From: Chara braunii | Taxonomy: Eukaryota; Streptophyta; Charophyceae; Charales; Characeae | Reading direction: 5' to 3' | Length of the DNA: 42,699 bases | Assembly (NCBI GenBank): GCA_003427395.1 | Contig: BFEA01000126.1 | Location: 373,741-416,439, forward strand | Shown here: one piece after another, positions 1-11,389 of the stretch | How the letters are laid out: every line of letters begins with the position of its first letter | Numbering within the stretch: position 1 is the first letter of the stretch | Made by a program: the position numbers and the translations under genes | Notes under the pieces: generated by a model | Databases searched by the model: none | Told to the model about the DNA's origin: nothing | What the model saw: only the letters and a program-made list of their open reading frames with translations

Positions 1-288
1 GTGTGTGTGTGTGTGCGCGTGCGTGGGTGTGACAGAGAGTGTGCGGACAAGTCTGTGCGTGTGTGCACGTGGGTGTGTGGCAGAGGGTGAGTGCGGTCAA
101 GACTCTGCCATCGCCAGTGGCATGAGCCGAGACAAGGGTGCGCCGTGTAGCTATGGCGCGCATGTCTCGAGAAAAGAAAAAGGAAAAAAAAAAAGGAAAA
201 AAAAAGGAAAAAAAAGGAGGAAGTTTGTCAGTGTCTCTCGCTCCCTTGCTTCCTCCTCTTTTTTTCCGTCTTTCTCTCTCTCTCTGTC

Positions 289-343
<55 letters not shown>

Positions 344-600
344 GTGTACCAGATACTAACAAAGGTGGCGCCTTGATGAAGGTACGGGAGATGATATCCC
401 TCTCTGTCTCTCTCTCTCTCTCTTCATTTGCACGCACACACTCGACCCGGCGGCCATCACCCCATTCCCCTCCCCCTGTCCGGCCAGTACTGCTCCCGCT
501 CGCGCTATCCGGTTACCACCAACACTCCCGCTATCCCATAAGGAAAGAAATGTAAGAGGTACTCTGAAAAAATAGCAGGATTTATACAATCAGGTATCCA
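1..600. repeat. Microsatellite block (TG, A/G-rich, TC)
   Basis: The window opens with a TG/TGCG run (about 1-75). An A-rich purine stretch follows near 170-222, then a long TC run (about 268-339) and a second TC run near 402-421. Open frames across this block translate to Ser-Leu or Arg-Glu repeats on both strands, which is what dinucleotide repeats do. I see no gene. Runs like these are typical of repeat-rich eukaryotic nuclear DNA. Confidence 0.9.
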
Positions 601-2160
601 TCTATAATTATAAAAATGGGAACGTCGAAACTCGCAGTTCTGAATTCAAAAAGTTTGAGATATCATACACCCCAGCATCCCATGCTCTCTCTCTCTCTTT
701 CTACGTCACTAACCCCCTTCTAGTTCCGGTGCAGGCAGTCCTTTGCCTCGCACCTAGCAGCAACTCAAAGTCGTTATCCCTCTTAGCGCGAGTATGCTAG
801 CCGGGTTCGCCCGTGCTCCACAGTCCGTCGTGGTTGCACGTCAACCCCGCTTACTTGCCGCTAGCCCGTCGAATCGGCCAACTCTGAACTCACCTCTTTG
901 TCGGCTCCTACTAGTTGCCGATCCTCTTGACCGTGCTACCTTCCCAAGTTCGATTAGAGAGTGATTTTGCCACACTTGCAAAATTTAGATTTATTAGCAT
1001 CAGCGCGAGATAGTCGGGATTACGCCGAGGCAGGGGAAGAGAAGAAAGGAGTGTCTGAGGTCGACATGCCTTAGTCGCGGCGTGGGGGACGTAGCCACTC
1101 TCCACTCATCGATCCACTCAAGCACTGTTGTGGCCAATGAGATTAAGGGAGAGGGGTTGCGTGTTTCGATGCGATGAGAAACAAAGAATAAGAAGATTAC
1201 AGTTACACCCGCACTCATAGAGGAGGGAACAAGAAGGGATTACAATTGAGATTAGAATTAAGGTGCGGTGAAAGTAGAGTGCCGAGCAAAGCGCAGCAGA
1301 ACACGCACGAGTAAGGAGCACCACGTAGTTATCAAAAAGAAAATACGACAACCCCAAAATTATAATCTGATTAAAGTCCTAATTTTGATTCCTTTTGTAT
1401 TTTCTCCCCAGCATTCAAAATTTTAAAAAGATTTTTCCGTGCGATGAGTGCTCCGAAGTTCCCTTCCCCATTCCCAAAAGAAAAAGGAAGAGGTTGCGGC
1501 ACCCGTTATTTATGCGCTCGCTAAGGTGCGTTTTAACTACCAACCGCCATGGGACCAAGTTTTCACAATAATTGAAGACCAGTCATAAGTTTTCGCCTTC
1601 CAGTCCCTCTTTCCTTGGTAACATGCCCCATTTTTGCATCCTCACTCCCTCATGCTTGCTGATCGCTAACGTCCCTTTCCAATACCTCCCCTATACCTCC
1701 GGCACTCGGTCTCCACATTACTGGTTAAGCTCTTGCGGCTCCTCGTCATTTTTTCGAGTTTCTCGGCGACTCTCCATCAAGGAGCTGATCAAGTGGTAAA
1801 CATGAGTGTTGCGGTCACGCCGTCAAGAGCGGTAAAGAATTTTCTTACTACCTCCGTTGACTGTTCCACCATAACCTCGACACCCTCCCCATCCCTGGGC
1901 TTGCAAGAAGCCCCCGTCCCTTTCGACACGATAACTAAGGGTATTAGTTCCTTGATGATTCAATTATAGCACGAATTGGTGAGAAAGCTTTTGGGATTGC
2001 CTGCTAAATACCTTATTGTTTCATCGGCACTATGGGGTCATTTTTAGTCGAATTGGAACTCCCAACAGCGATTTCGTCAAAACGGACATTTTATATTTTT
2101 TTAACCGAAATTGAAATTGTCATTTTTTAGATGATTCAGGTGCAAAAACCATTGCAAAAC
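601..2160. other. Stretch with no recognised gene
   Basis: Only short overlapping open frames (under about 90 codons) occur, with no recognisable motif. Composition changes from AT-rich near 600-720 to mixed and back. I see no repeat, RNA gene or splice-supported exon that I can defend. Confidence 0.6.
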
Positions 2161-2170
2161 GAGGTTTTGG

Positions 2171-2321
2171 TGTAAGGGTAAGGTGTGAGGGGTAAGGGGT
2201 AAGGTGTAAGGGGTAAGGTGTAAGAGGTAACGTGTACGGGGTAAGGTGTAAGGTGTACGGGGTAAGGTGTACGGGATAAGGTGTAAGGGGTAAGGTGTAA
2301 GGGGTAAGGGGTAAATTGCAA
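2171..2321 (+). repeat. Telomere-like heptamer array (TAAGGGG/TAAGGTG)
   Basis: About 21 consecutive near-perfect 7-nt units alternate between TAAGGGG and TAAGGTG, with variants such as TACGGGG, TAACGTG and TAAGAGG; one early unit is 6 nt. The strict 7-nt register resembles plant-type telomeric repeats (TTTAGGG) in length and strand G-richness, but the sequence differs. The array lies about 130 bp beyond the 3' end of the decayed C48 protease of the left module. It may be a minisatellite or a mark at the module's edge. Confidence 0.85.
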
Positions 2322-2447
2322 GGGTCAAGTGACACATTGTATCGAGGAATATTTGACACCTTATATACATTGTCCTCCTTCACAAATCATCTCGTGGCAT
2401 CTACATCCACCTCCATCCTAGTCTTACTTTGGAATATCACATACACA

Positions 2448-3197
2448 CTACTCACGAGCCACTGTGTCCAAGGCCATTCGACGACGTATCGCGGGTATGT
2501 CATCAGCGGTGAAAAAGAGTTGGCCCCGTGCCAAAAGTGATGCGTACGTGAGCACAAAGACCCCGCATTTGTTCGTGTTACATTGCTTTGGAATGCCCTC
2601 TACATTCCATACGTGATTGAAAGGTTTCGTGTCCACTTCTTTGCCTTGCGATTTCGATCTTTCGAATATAAACTTTGCAAACCCGCCGGTCACTTTTCTT
2701 GCCAACTCCATGTCAAGGGCGAGAGAGTCGTAAAATTCAAATCTCCTCCTCCTGAAGTCAGCCACGACAAGGGTTTAGTGGTTCTTGTGTGCGATATGAA
2801 AATGAGCAATAATCAAGTCCATGTGACTTATAATTACGTTATGGCACCAGCGTTCTACCTCTCGGCCTCTATATCTCATTTCATTGTCGAAAAGTTTGAC
2901 GAACAAAAATGAGCTCAGCACCGATACTCTATTAATGTGACCCTTTCCTTCTCTAATAACTATCTCATTCTCCTCGTCGCATTCTACGTGTTGTATTCTA
3001 CACCAGTTGTCCAATGCTACGAGATTCAGGTAGAAGTTGATGACGTTCAAGTTGTCGTTTAACCACTTGCGTTCGACAGCGAGTAAAAGGAAATCATTGC
3101 GAGTGAGTTGCAACACCTCGTTGATGTATACGTCGTGTGTGTTGGCGACAGGATACCTATTCCCGTATTCGGGGATGATATGCGACAGTGCTACCAT
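2448..3197 (-). pseudogene. C48 (Ulp1-like) cysteine protease, decayed copy
   Basis: This is the catalytic domain of a SUMO-protease-like (C48/Ulp1) peptidase. In one frame it has the N-terminal signature WLNDNLNVINFYLNL, the catalytic His in NH, an Asp in EFYDSLALD, and the oxyanion Gln and nucleophile Cys in IPKQCNTNKCGVF. A TAA stop (2775-2777) falls exactly where the conserved Trp of the His-Trp pair should be, so translation would end before the Asp, Gln and Cys. The frame resumes without a shift. The N-terminal part of the gene is missing upstream, where a GA microsatellite sits. It pairs with the better-preserved copy at 33867-35260. The family call is secure from the motifs; the function inside the element is unknown. 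Confidence 0.85.
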
Positions 3198-3520
3198 CTC
3201 CCTCTCTGATAAAGACGAAGTTGCAAGACGTATTGTTCATCCTTTTTTGCACAATCTTGTATCAGTTGTTGTCATTTGCACTGCACACGACAAACATGAG
3301 GAAGACGACATTCACGCTAACGAACGGGGGAAGGATGGTGAGTGTATGACCAAATGCTTTGTGGGAGTTGATGCATGTAAAGCATGTTTTCAATGTTTCT
3401 CTAATCTTTTACTTGCGTGGACGACATTCACGTATGCAATCAATCATTCATTTTTTGCACCTTGCCTCCCCCCTCCCCCCCGCCCTCACACAATACGTTC
3501 GCATACATACATCCAAGTCC

Positions 3521-3608
<88 letters not shown>

Positions 3609-3866
3609 TACAATACTACATTCACGCTCCCAACACGATTTTAGACAGCACGTCGAAAAGTGCAAGTAATCTAAACATCGTAGGTCGAACGTAATGTTGA
3701 GGAAACAAATATATATACATAAAAGAAAGAATGATGTAGAAGTAGTGTCTACGAAGACTAAGACTAATTCCATTTTAAACAAAAAAGAAGCGAGTCAATT
3801 GTACGATTTCGTTCAATGAAGCAAAGAATAATATTGTAATCATATCGCTGGATTTTGCCCCTCCGT
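3198..3866. repeat. GA microsatellite and flanks between two decayed genes
   Basis: A GA run of roughly 85 nt occupies about 3520-3606, with short unremarkable sequence on each side. In the right-hand module the matching position holds the 5' exons of the protease gene. Here nothing similar is readable, so that part has been lost or replaced. Confidence 0.8.
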
Positions 3867-5941
3867 TTATACTCCCGTGGTATCGACCACGTCCTTTTCA
3901 CACTCACCCTCTTCATCAAAATCAGCGGTTAAGGTCTCAAGTTTGCGAGAATGGAGGATTCCCTCTACATCCCCTCCCTTCCCACCATCTCCACCGGCCC
4001 CTCCCTGTGGTGTCAGTGGTGATTGTGCATCACCTTTGCCAGTGCATAACTCCGGTTGCAACTGACTATCCGCCACGCTCAGGCCAACACCTGACTCTGA
4101 CTCCATCTCTGATTTGCCTTCTAATGCATCACATGTCATAATTAAACTCCCGTACGTGGCACCTGCATCTGACGACAATGCGTTTGACACATCCATGCTT
4201 TCAGAGGGTTTTGTCGTGGCGACGGAGATAAGTTTTACTGATATTTGCGGCACACACGTTATGTCAACCTCTTGAGCCTTTACAATAGTAGTCACGTCAT
4301 GTCCCCTCTGCCCTGACTGTGTGGGAACGGGGGCTGGTGCGGACAAACGCACAACATCCAGAGAGCCGCTCTCCTTCATGGTTCCGACGGTTTGATTGAC
4401 CTTCCAGTCGATCGACCCGCGTGATGGACTCGTGCGCAAGATGTAAATTTTGTCGTTGTACTCCAATCAGTGATTGTCTCGCAAGACATGAAACAATTCT
4501 TTGGCCTTGGCTTTGACGGCGGCCTCACTCTGCCCCGGATTCTCGACATGCACACGGTATAGAATCGCGAGCTCCGTCGTGTTCAACCAAGTGTCCTTTG
4601 ACATTCGGCGAAATGTCTGCCAACCACTTTTGTATTTCACCGCCATCTTTCACTCCCCAGCTTGGATACACGGCTCTAAAATGCCCTCATGCCATATGAT
4701 GTCATGGCCCCCTTGGTCCTCACCAGTGTGGGCGTGTTTGTCCTCCAAGAAGTAAATAGTGGTTGGGTCAGCACAATAGTCGGGAGGAATTGGATCGCCT
4801 GGTGCGAGCTTCGACGCCTCGCCTGGTATATCAATGTCATCTTCTTCATTGCCACCACATATTCCCATGTCTGGCAAACGAATAGCCTCCATGAGGGCCA
4901 CCATCGAGGCAACATTGTTGGCGGTCACCAGGACCGGCGGGACGGACCATTCATGCGAACGAATGAGCCCTTCATTGTGTGACCGCACCATGCCACCGCC
5001 CGGACCTTCAGCACCCGTGTCATCGCCCAATTCAAGGTCGGACTCCGAAGAGTCTTCCTCGCTGTCGACGGGGTTAAAGCCGTCACCCGATTTCATGAGC
5101 TCTGCGTAGTCCTTAGACGTCAGTTGATCTTTGTGAAAATCGAACTTCAGGATCTTGCATCGAGCAACAAAAGTTTCAAAAGCGCTAGTAAGAGCACCGT
5201 GATAATGTTTCAGGGCCCCTGTCGCCTTTGCTTGCTTGTATATATAATTTTCCTCAAGCCGTCCTTGTGGCGCATCACGGAACAGGTATTCCCACACCTT
5301 CAGTCTCTTTGGTCCCAACTTGTGGAACATGTCCCTGTTGCTGCGATGTTTGCAATTCGACTTCTCGACATGGCAGACGAATCTGTAATCTTTGACAAGT
5401 ATATCGATGAACTTTGTTAAGTATGCAATGTCCTTTGCCGACTCGTCGCACGCAATGACATTATTACCTGCTTGTAAGAACTCCCACACAAGACCCGCGT
5501 GCGCCCTACCCAACAAAATCACACCTTCCGCCTCTCTGACGAACGACCCACACAACGAACGCAACCTGCCACGCTCTCGCTCCAAGATGGAATACATCGC
5601 ACTTTCATCGCCCTCTATGCCACCATGTTTCCCTTGACACTTCCCGAACTTCTCCTCTACAACATGCACGTTTGTGAGGTTATTGAGAAGTCGGGGTGCG
5701 ACAGTGACTTTTTTAGATCCCCTCCCTCAGCGTGCAGGACAACGATCATGAGGTCGATACTCGTCGTAGCGATATTGTCGTACCGTGTGACGTCGTTCGA
5801 TGGCCTGTCCATCCGTTTCCAGGTCCTGGGGATGAGTTCGACGTCCTCCCAGCGGAACAAGTGACGCAGAACATCACTTTGCATCTTCTGCGGCGCAAAG
5901 AAGAAAATGACCCTTTCTTTATATAATTTTTTCAGAAACAA
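3867..5941 (-). pseudogene. Methyltransferase-like half of the ParB-like protein, decayed
   Basis: This aligns by eye with residues from about 912 to past 1420 of the 1568-codon protein at 27915-32621. Matching blocks include RVIFFFAPQKM / WTFVVFVSRQH, GVILLGRAHAGLVWEFLQAG / GVVYLGKPHARSVWELLKAG, GHDIIWHEGILEP / GHDMVWHPGVIQP, and TSPSRGSIDWK / TSPSKGVVDWK. The reading is broken by a frameshift between 5669 and 5657 and by TGA stops at 4650-4652 and 4467-4469. Both TGA codons sit where the intact copy has Trp. The ParB-like N-terminal half is not found upstream; sequence beyond 5.94 kb is unrelated. The C-terminal tail is acidic and low-complexity and differs from the other copy. This is a 5'-truncated relic. 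Confidence 0.85.
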
Positions 5942-8900
5942 TACCTTGGATATATGATGCTACCTAACCTATCTGATCTGGCTGCTTGACATATGATGTG
6001 TGTGAGGCATGGTATAGGAATTGTTGCGTCCCCGTTAAGATCGGTTGGAAAGCGCATTGACTGGTGGCGGGCGCATCGCATGGATACGACTTATGTTTCT
6101 CTCGCCATAGTAACAATCTTTGCTATTTTTTTTGCGTTATTGGCCTTCTTCTCTATTATGGAGTTATCAACACTACACACGCAATATTGTGGACCGTGCT
6201 ATCCGTACAACAACGCATCAGGAAGGGCTACGTGATCTAAAATCTGCTTCAAGTAGGATTTAGAAGATGGATACCGTTTAGATGCTCCTGACCACTTGTA
6301 TGTATTTGCTCGGCACGTGGCTTTCATCTTGCGCTATGACCATTATGCTTGGGACTATGGGGAGATGGGCTATTAGCGAATGAGTCTGTACGGAGGATAA
6401 TCTCCACTTCTTTCTACTTTTCGTTGTGGCAATGGTTCCCCTGTGTATATTGTTTGTTGTTCTCTTGTGTTGCTAGCGAGTCAAGTCCTCAAGCATGTTT
6501 TTGGTGTGCTTTCATCCGGCGCATACCTAGGAGTTTCTTTACGAATATCTGATTGGAGTTTTGTGTTTTTCTGGGTTGGCACCGAAGTGTGTGTGTGTAT
6601 GGGTGTATGAAGGTGGGTATGACTATGTGTTGCGAGCATCTTATCGCGCGGCTAGCATGAGTTTGCAACGTAGAAGGAAAGAAAGGGGAAGTATGAGTTG
6701 TTAATATCTGATCGAGATATAGCATGATTTGGCGCCACGTGGGTTGTGAATATCCGATCGCTTGACTATCATCTTGTGCCATGACCATTTTGTCTTGTTA
6801 AGGAGAGTGTATGGGGGACTCGACTGCTGACGGAGGGGTCTGTACGCCGGACAATCAAGGCTTCCTTCTGCTTCCCGCCGTGGTGATAATTCCCCTATGT
6901 ATGATGATTGTTGTGCTCTTTTGTTGCTAGCGAGCCAAGTCATCAACCAAGCTTGTTATGTGCTTTCATAAGCCGCGCAATTATTATCTGATCAACTTGG
7001 GTTTGCTGTTTACTCTAAGGAGCACGATGCAGCATGGGTCGGCACCGTAGGTGGAAAGGAAAGGGGGTACCATGTGTGCATTAAAGATAGTTTGGAGAGC
7101 AGTTACGCATGAGCATGGCTATTGAATGGTTGATTAGTTTAGCAGGAGTATGTGGCATGACGGGGATCGCAGACCGGAGTTGTTGTATGAAAAGAACGGG
7201 GTGGATTGTTGATGCTGCTATATGAGGGACGAATGGTAATCAGTTGCAGTTCGGAAGTTGAGTTAGGGTGGATAAGGGTGTCGACGGTGAGGTGCGGGGT
7301 GATGCGTCATCACACGTGTCAAGGGATCTGGATTATCTGGTTATTGACAGAATTGGCTCCCCGCTGATCTGAGCCATACATGTTAATGTGCTCTTCAGGG
7401 TTCCATATAGTTCGCATGTAGATATAATTTTGATGAGCATTTCGTGCTGCGCATAGTGGTCGTGGGAGGGGTAACGTGGGAGGAACGAAGTTGAAAAGCA
7501 TGTCATTGGAATGGTTGGGTGTAAATGGGATATGAAGCACAGTTGTGATGATGTTGGGGGGATGCTGTTTTGAGGAGAATCAACGTCGCAATCTTTGCTT
7601 AGCGTGTCCGCTCGTGATGGAATACTCGACTGGAAGATTGTGGGGCCCTGCATTTTGTAAGATTTGAAGGATGGTGTAACGAGAATGGTATGACATTCGG
7701 GACGACTGGTTGAATCGTGCTCTTCGCATATCTACTCTCTGATGAGAATCAGTGGGCTCTTCACCTTTCTGCTCTCTGAGAAGTTGGGGCGCTGATTGTA
7801 TGCTTTATGTTTTTTTTTTGTGTCCTCTATCTAGGGTGGTTAGGGTTCCATTCTCTGCACTGCTTGTCGGCTTTCTTCCAAAAAAGATTGGTGCTCTAGG
7901 GATATGTGTATCATGTGTCTTGATTGGTTCTGGCATAAAAAGGTTCTCGTTGTCGATTAGACTCTTTATTAGCCTATGGCTTTGTAACCACAATTTCCTT
8001 TTGATCCCTCACAGCTTCTCTAAAAAAACGTATGGTTGTACGTTTCCCCTTTCCCCTGCTTTAACTGATTGCTCCAGGGGTGCCACTTCATATGTCCCTG
8101 AGTACACCACCTATCTCCCTTGAAAAAGGTGTGGTCCATGCCAAAAAAAAAATAAAAAAAATGGCTGCATGTATCGAAGGATCAAAGCGTATCCGGTGCA
8201 ACCCCTGAGAAGAATATTTTGAAATTCGAAGACCATTTAGTATGGATCCGTGCTTTTTTGGGTGTTTTCTGATTTGCGCGTTCGATGGTTTGTGACGCCC
8301 ATAACCTCACGCCCAATGCGACTTCCTAATCGGAGTAGAATGTGGGCCTGGAAGTGCGAAAAAGGGTGTGCCAAGGATTTTTGGGAAAGTGGGGGGTGGA
8401 GTCCCAGGTCAGAACTGAGATCTCCCGTGGCAGAATTGTTCGGGGGCACGGGTGCAATTTGGCAGGGAGGGCGGATCACTTTGGGTCATAAGGCAGATGG
8501 CATGCACGAGTCATTTATGGTCGTGCGATCCGTCGTTGTTGAGGCGGAGGTACATCAGAAGGTCCCTTCGGGGTGGGTGTGATTCCGATGACTCGGGTCG
8601 TCGGGTGTCGCCACGTGGCGCCGGTCGCCGTACGTTCTGGTTGGGCCCTCGTGGTCCCGAGGTTCTCTGGTTGCCGCGTTGTCGGCAATTTCCACAACTT
8701 GAAGGCGCGTTGGGCCAGTAGGGGGCTATGGCTTTCCACAGGATGACCCTGAGTTGGTGATACGGGAGAACAAGACGAAAGGGAGGGAAGTTTAACTTAG
8801 TGGAAATAACGATAAAACCAGGGGAGATAAAGTAGTGGGTGTGGTCTGAAGTGGGGAAATCAGAGCACCAGGGGTCGCTGGTGGTAGCGCACACAACCGA

Positions 8901-9676
8901 TTTTCTGTTAGACAGGGAAATCTCTGTCGAAGGCTTTCTTCTATCCACGGGGTGGAGGAATCCGGGTCGTACAACAATGACTCTGAGCTCTCGGGGCGTA
9001 TCATTACGTCATCGTAGAGCTATGAGATACCTACGGGTGGGTCTGTACCGATGGCGATCACCGCGTGTGAGTACGTGCGAGCCGCGCGAGTCAAGTCGCG
9101 CTTACACAGGTTCACATGGGATGATCGCTCCGTCGCAGACCCCGGATGGTCAGATCCGCTCAAGTGGTATTCCTACAATCAATGGTCCTTTCTGGAGTTG
9201 ACGAATGAACGTGCGTGGATACGTATTCATGCGCAGGTCAGATTGTGCGTATACGTGTCCTCGAGCGGCGTTCGCGGGTCAAGAGACATTCAATCACCTA
9301 GTCACTCCGTAATTTTCGAGCATGCAAGATGCAACCACCATAAAAGCTCAATCAAAAGACAAGCAAAGAATGGAAACAACATTGACGACTATGCAAAATT
9401 CCTACCCTTCGTACGAGTACATCAGGAGGAGTGACAAAGGCAAGGATTGGCATAAGAATCAGCGAAGGGAAGGAAGCTTTCCATTCCGGCCACTGTCACC
9501 GGGAGTTCCTGATAGCGAACGATCCGGTGAAAGTGGAGGAATCAGTTGCCAGTGTGAGGGAGGGATGCGAGGTAATCAGGGCAGAGGGTTTGTAAAGGTT
9601 CGAAAAAGTGCAGCGCGGAAGTGATCGTGGTTCGCTCATGCGGGGATAATCCCCATAATCATGCAGTATACCTCGA
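5942..9676. other. Decayed repeat DNA interrupting the left module
   Basis: No convincing gene. This stretch separates gene A and its flank from the remaining half of the large gene in the left module, so it probably arrived by insertion with loss of the ParB-like half. A minus-strand frame at 8948-8511 contains SCGNCRQRG followed by Arg/Pro-rich sequence, which might be a wrecked Gag zinc knuckle; I do not rely on it. Because a Ty3-type pol tail ends at 9677 on the same strand, the adjoining sequence may include its 3' LTR, but I found no matching second LTR. Confidence 0.4.
6331..7050. repeat. Two diverged direct repeats of about 445 bp
   Basis: Sequence from about 6331 (CTATGACCATTATG) is repeated in diverged form from about 6777 (GCCATGACCATTTTG). 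Shared landmarks in the same order are TTGCTAGCGAG, GTGCTTTCAT, ATCTGAT and GGTTGGCACCG/GGTCGGCACCG. Copies of AATATCTGAT or AATATCCGATC also occur near 6543, 6703 and 6745. It is noncoding and probably an old tandem duplication inside a transposon remnant. Confidence 0.65.
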
Positions 9677-10294
9677 TCATATTGTAGCCTCGCCACGCGA
9701 CACTAAGGAGAAGGATATGGAGGCAAAAGGCAGGGCGGGCACATCGGGTTGAAGGGTGGGGATGAATAGTGACAGCGAGGCGGGTAGCGTAGAAAAAGCA
9801 GAGGGTATCGACGGGGAAGGGATTGCTGGGGAAGGTAATGCGAGTGGTAATCTGACGGAAAGAAAGGTGGTCAAGGGGACGGCGGGATAATGACCGGGGA
9901 CGAAGCCCGATGCCCTGCATCTGTAGGTGAACGAATTGGTGGAGGGGGAGGGGAATCGGCTTCGTCGCCGTCTTGCCAGTGCGGTCGAAGTCTCGGCAGC
10001 TGCGTCCCCATGTTCAGGCTTGGGTGGCTCCGGATCTCGCCAAGGAGCGTCGAGGGTCGGCGGACCCGCTGCGCTGGCAAAGTTCAGCTGACGCTTTCCG
10101 ACCACGATTTCTTCTCTCTTGCGCGCCGCCTCGGGGTTTTCCGCCTGCTCCGCTACTGTTCGCTCGAGCTCCTCAGCTCGCACTTCCTCCTCGAATCCTT
10201 CACAGTCTGACTCTTCTAACTCCTCCTGATTTTCTTCTTCTTCCTCCTCTTCTTTTTCGCTTGGTTTAACATTTTTTTCGTTAAAATAGGACAT
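9677..10294 (-). pseudogene. C-terminal tail of a Ty3-type retrotransposon polyprotein
   Basis: The 205-codon frame starts with a Glu-rich block. An EAARKREEI segment with GKRQLNFASAAGPP follows, then DPEPPKPEHGDAAAETS and an Arg/Ser-rich part. I associate this order with the region after the integrase in Chara Ty3/gypsy elements. The frame at 36787-36167 ends in a similar Glu-rich block, with TPEAGSYSEHNEGEQ, and looks like the section just before it. No protease, reverse transcriptase or integrase motif is present here. It is a fragment, on the same strand as the left module it seems to interrupt. The family call comes from memory and is moderately confident. Confidence 0.55.
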
Positions 10295-10453
10295 TCTATT
10301 TTAAATTGGTACTCGCACGCTATTAATTTCATGTTAAAATCGCTATATTTTGGACCTGAATGGAACTTAGGAACCCGAAGAATGCAATTGAGAAGCTATA
10401 AATTGAATCTAAACTGGAGATTCAAGGCAATCACTTACTGATCATGATGGATT

Positions 10454-11166
10454 AAGTGTGAATTCCATTGCACTTCCATCAATTTTGTAACTTAAAAATC
10501 GTTACGGTTACAACATGAATTGTTGAACTTTCCATTTCTTTACACCTTGCTCAATTTTGAGTCAACATTGAGTCGGACCTCTTTTAGATGACATTGTGAC
10601 TTCCCTTAATTTATTGAAACTCAATCGGAGTGGGACATTTACGGCAAGCACACGGATGGTTTAAGTATTAATAGTCTAGTATGGATTCCGTCGCACTTCG
10701 ATAATTTTTGCTTTAACTCTATTAAATGTATACTAATCACGACAAAGTTTAACAAATCACACGACAAACGAATGATACGACAAACGAGATTACGGTTTAA
10801 GTACAGTGACTACGGGTTCCATCGCACTTCGATAATTTATGTACTACATACTTATTAAAAGACGTGACACTCAGTCTGTTCGGTCTGATTTAAGGATGGA
10901 TTCCAACACTGTGATACTTCGATAATTTTTGACTCTATCACACTTCGACAATTTATGTGACTTTAAAGACGAAACTAGCATGTCATTGTTATACATTGAA
11001 ATGCACTTGAATCAGACGTACCACACATGACATGGTGTGAAGGCGAAACCAGTCTAAGATGGTTCATGTATGAATTTCAGCGCACTTTGACAAAAAATCA
11101 TAAACCGATATGACATTGTCATATGAAACTGAAATTCATGTCAGTACCATGGATTCTGTCTCACTT
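10454..11166 (+). repeat. Array of diverged 22-nt palindrome-family sites
   Basis: About seven sites in the same orientation have the form AAGTATGGAT-TCC-GTCGCACTT, with variations: 10454-10475, 10677-10698, 10808-10829, about 10890-10919 (with an insertion), about 10928-10944 (partial), about 11066-11087 and about 11145-11166. Several are followed by CGATAATTTTTG. Aligned without gaps to the 22-nt palindrome of the 15.7-34 kb region they keep A-G-T, GGAT, the C pair and ACTT, but have lost most CpG positions. The array lies between gene A and the large gene in the left module. That is the same slot as the 26.8-27.8 kb sites in the right module. Confidence 0.6.
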
Positions 11167-11389
11167 CAAGAAATGTCGTACCCATGGAAAATTAAAAGTC
11201 AAAAATTGTAATGGTAATTAAAGTTCAAAATTGTATATACACGTGCAAGAAATCGCAAATGCAAGATTGAAGTACGTCTACATTAAATGCTACAAGGCAA
11301 CTATACATTGAACTACGTCTAAATTAAACGCTACGAGCCGCAACAATGTAAACTTTCTAAAACGCTATCATTTACAAAATTTGAAGTTC

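Noticed and set aside
3440-3782. Frames of Arg-Glu or Ser-Leu repeats around the GA run
   Set aside because: Dinucleotide microsatellite translation; no unique coding sequence of useful length.
8511-8948. A Gag zinc knuckle on the minus strand
   Set aside because: Only CGNCRQRG is recognisable; the His and third Cys of a CCHC knuckle are not in place, so I did not call a gene.
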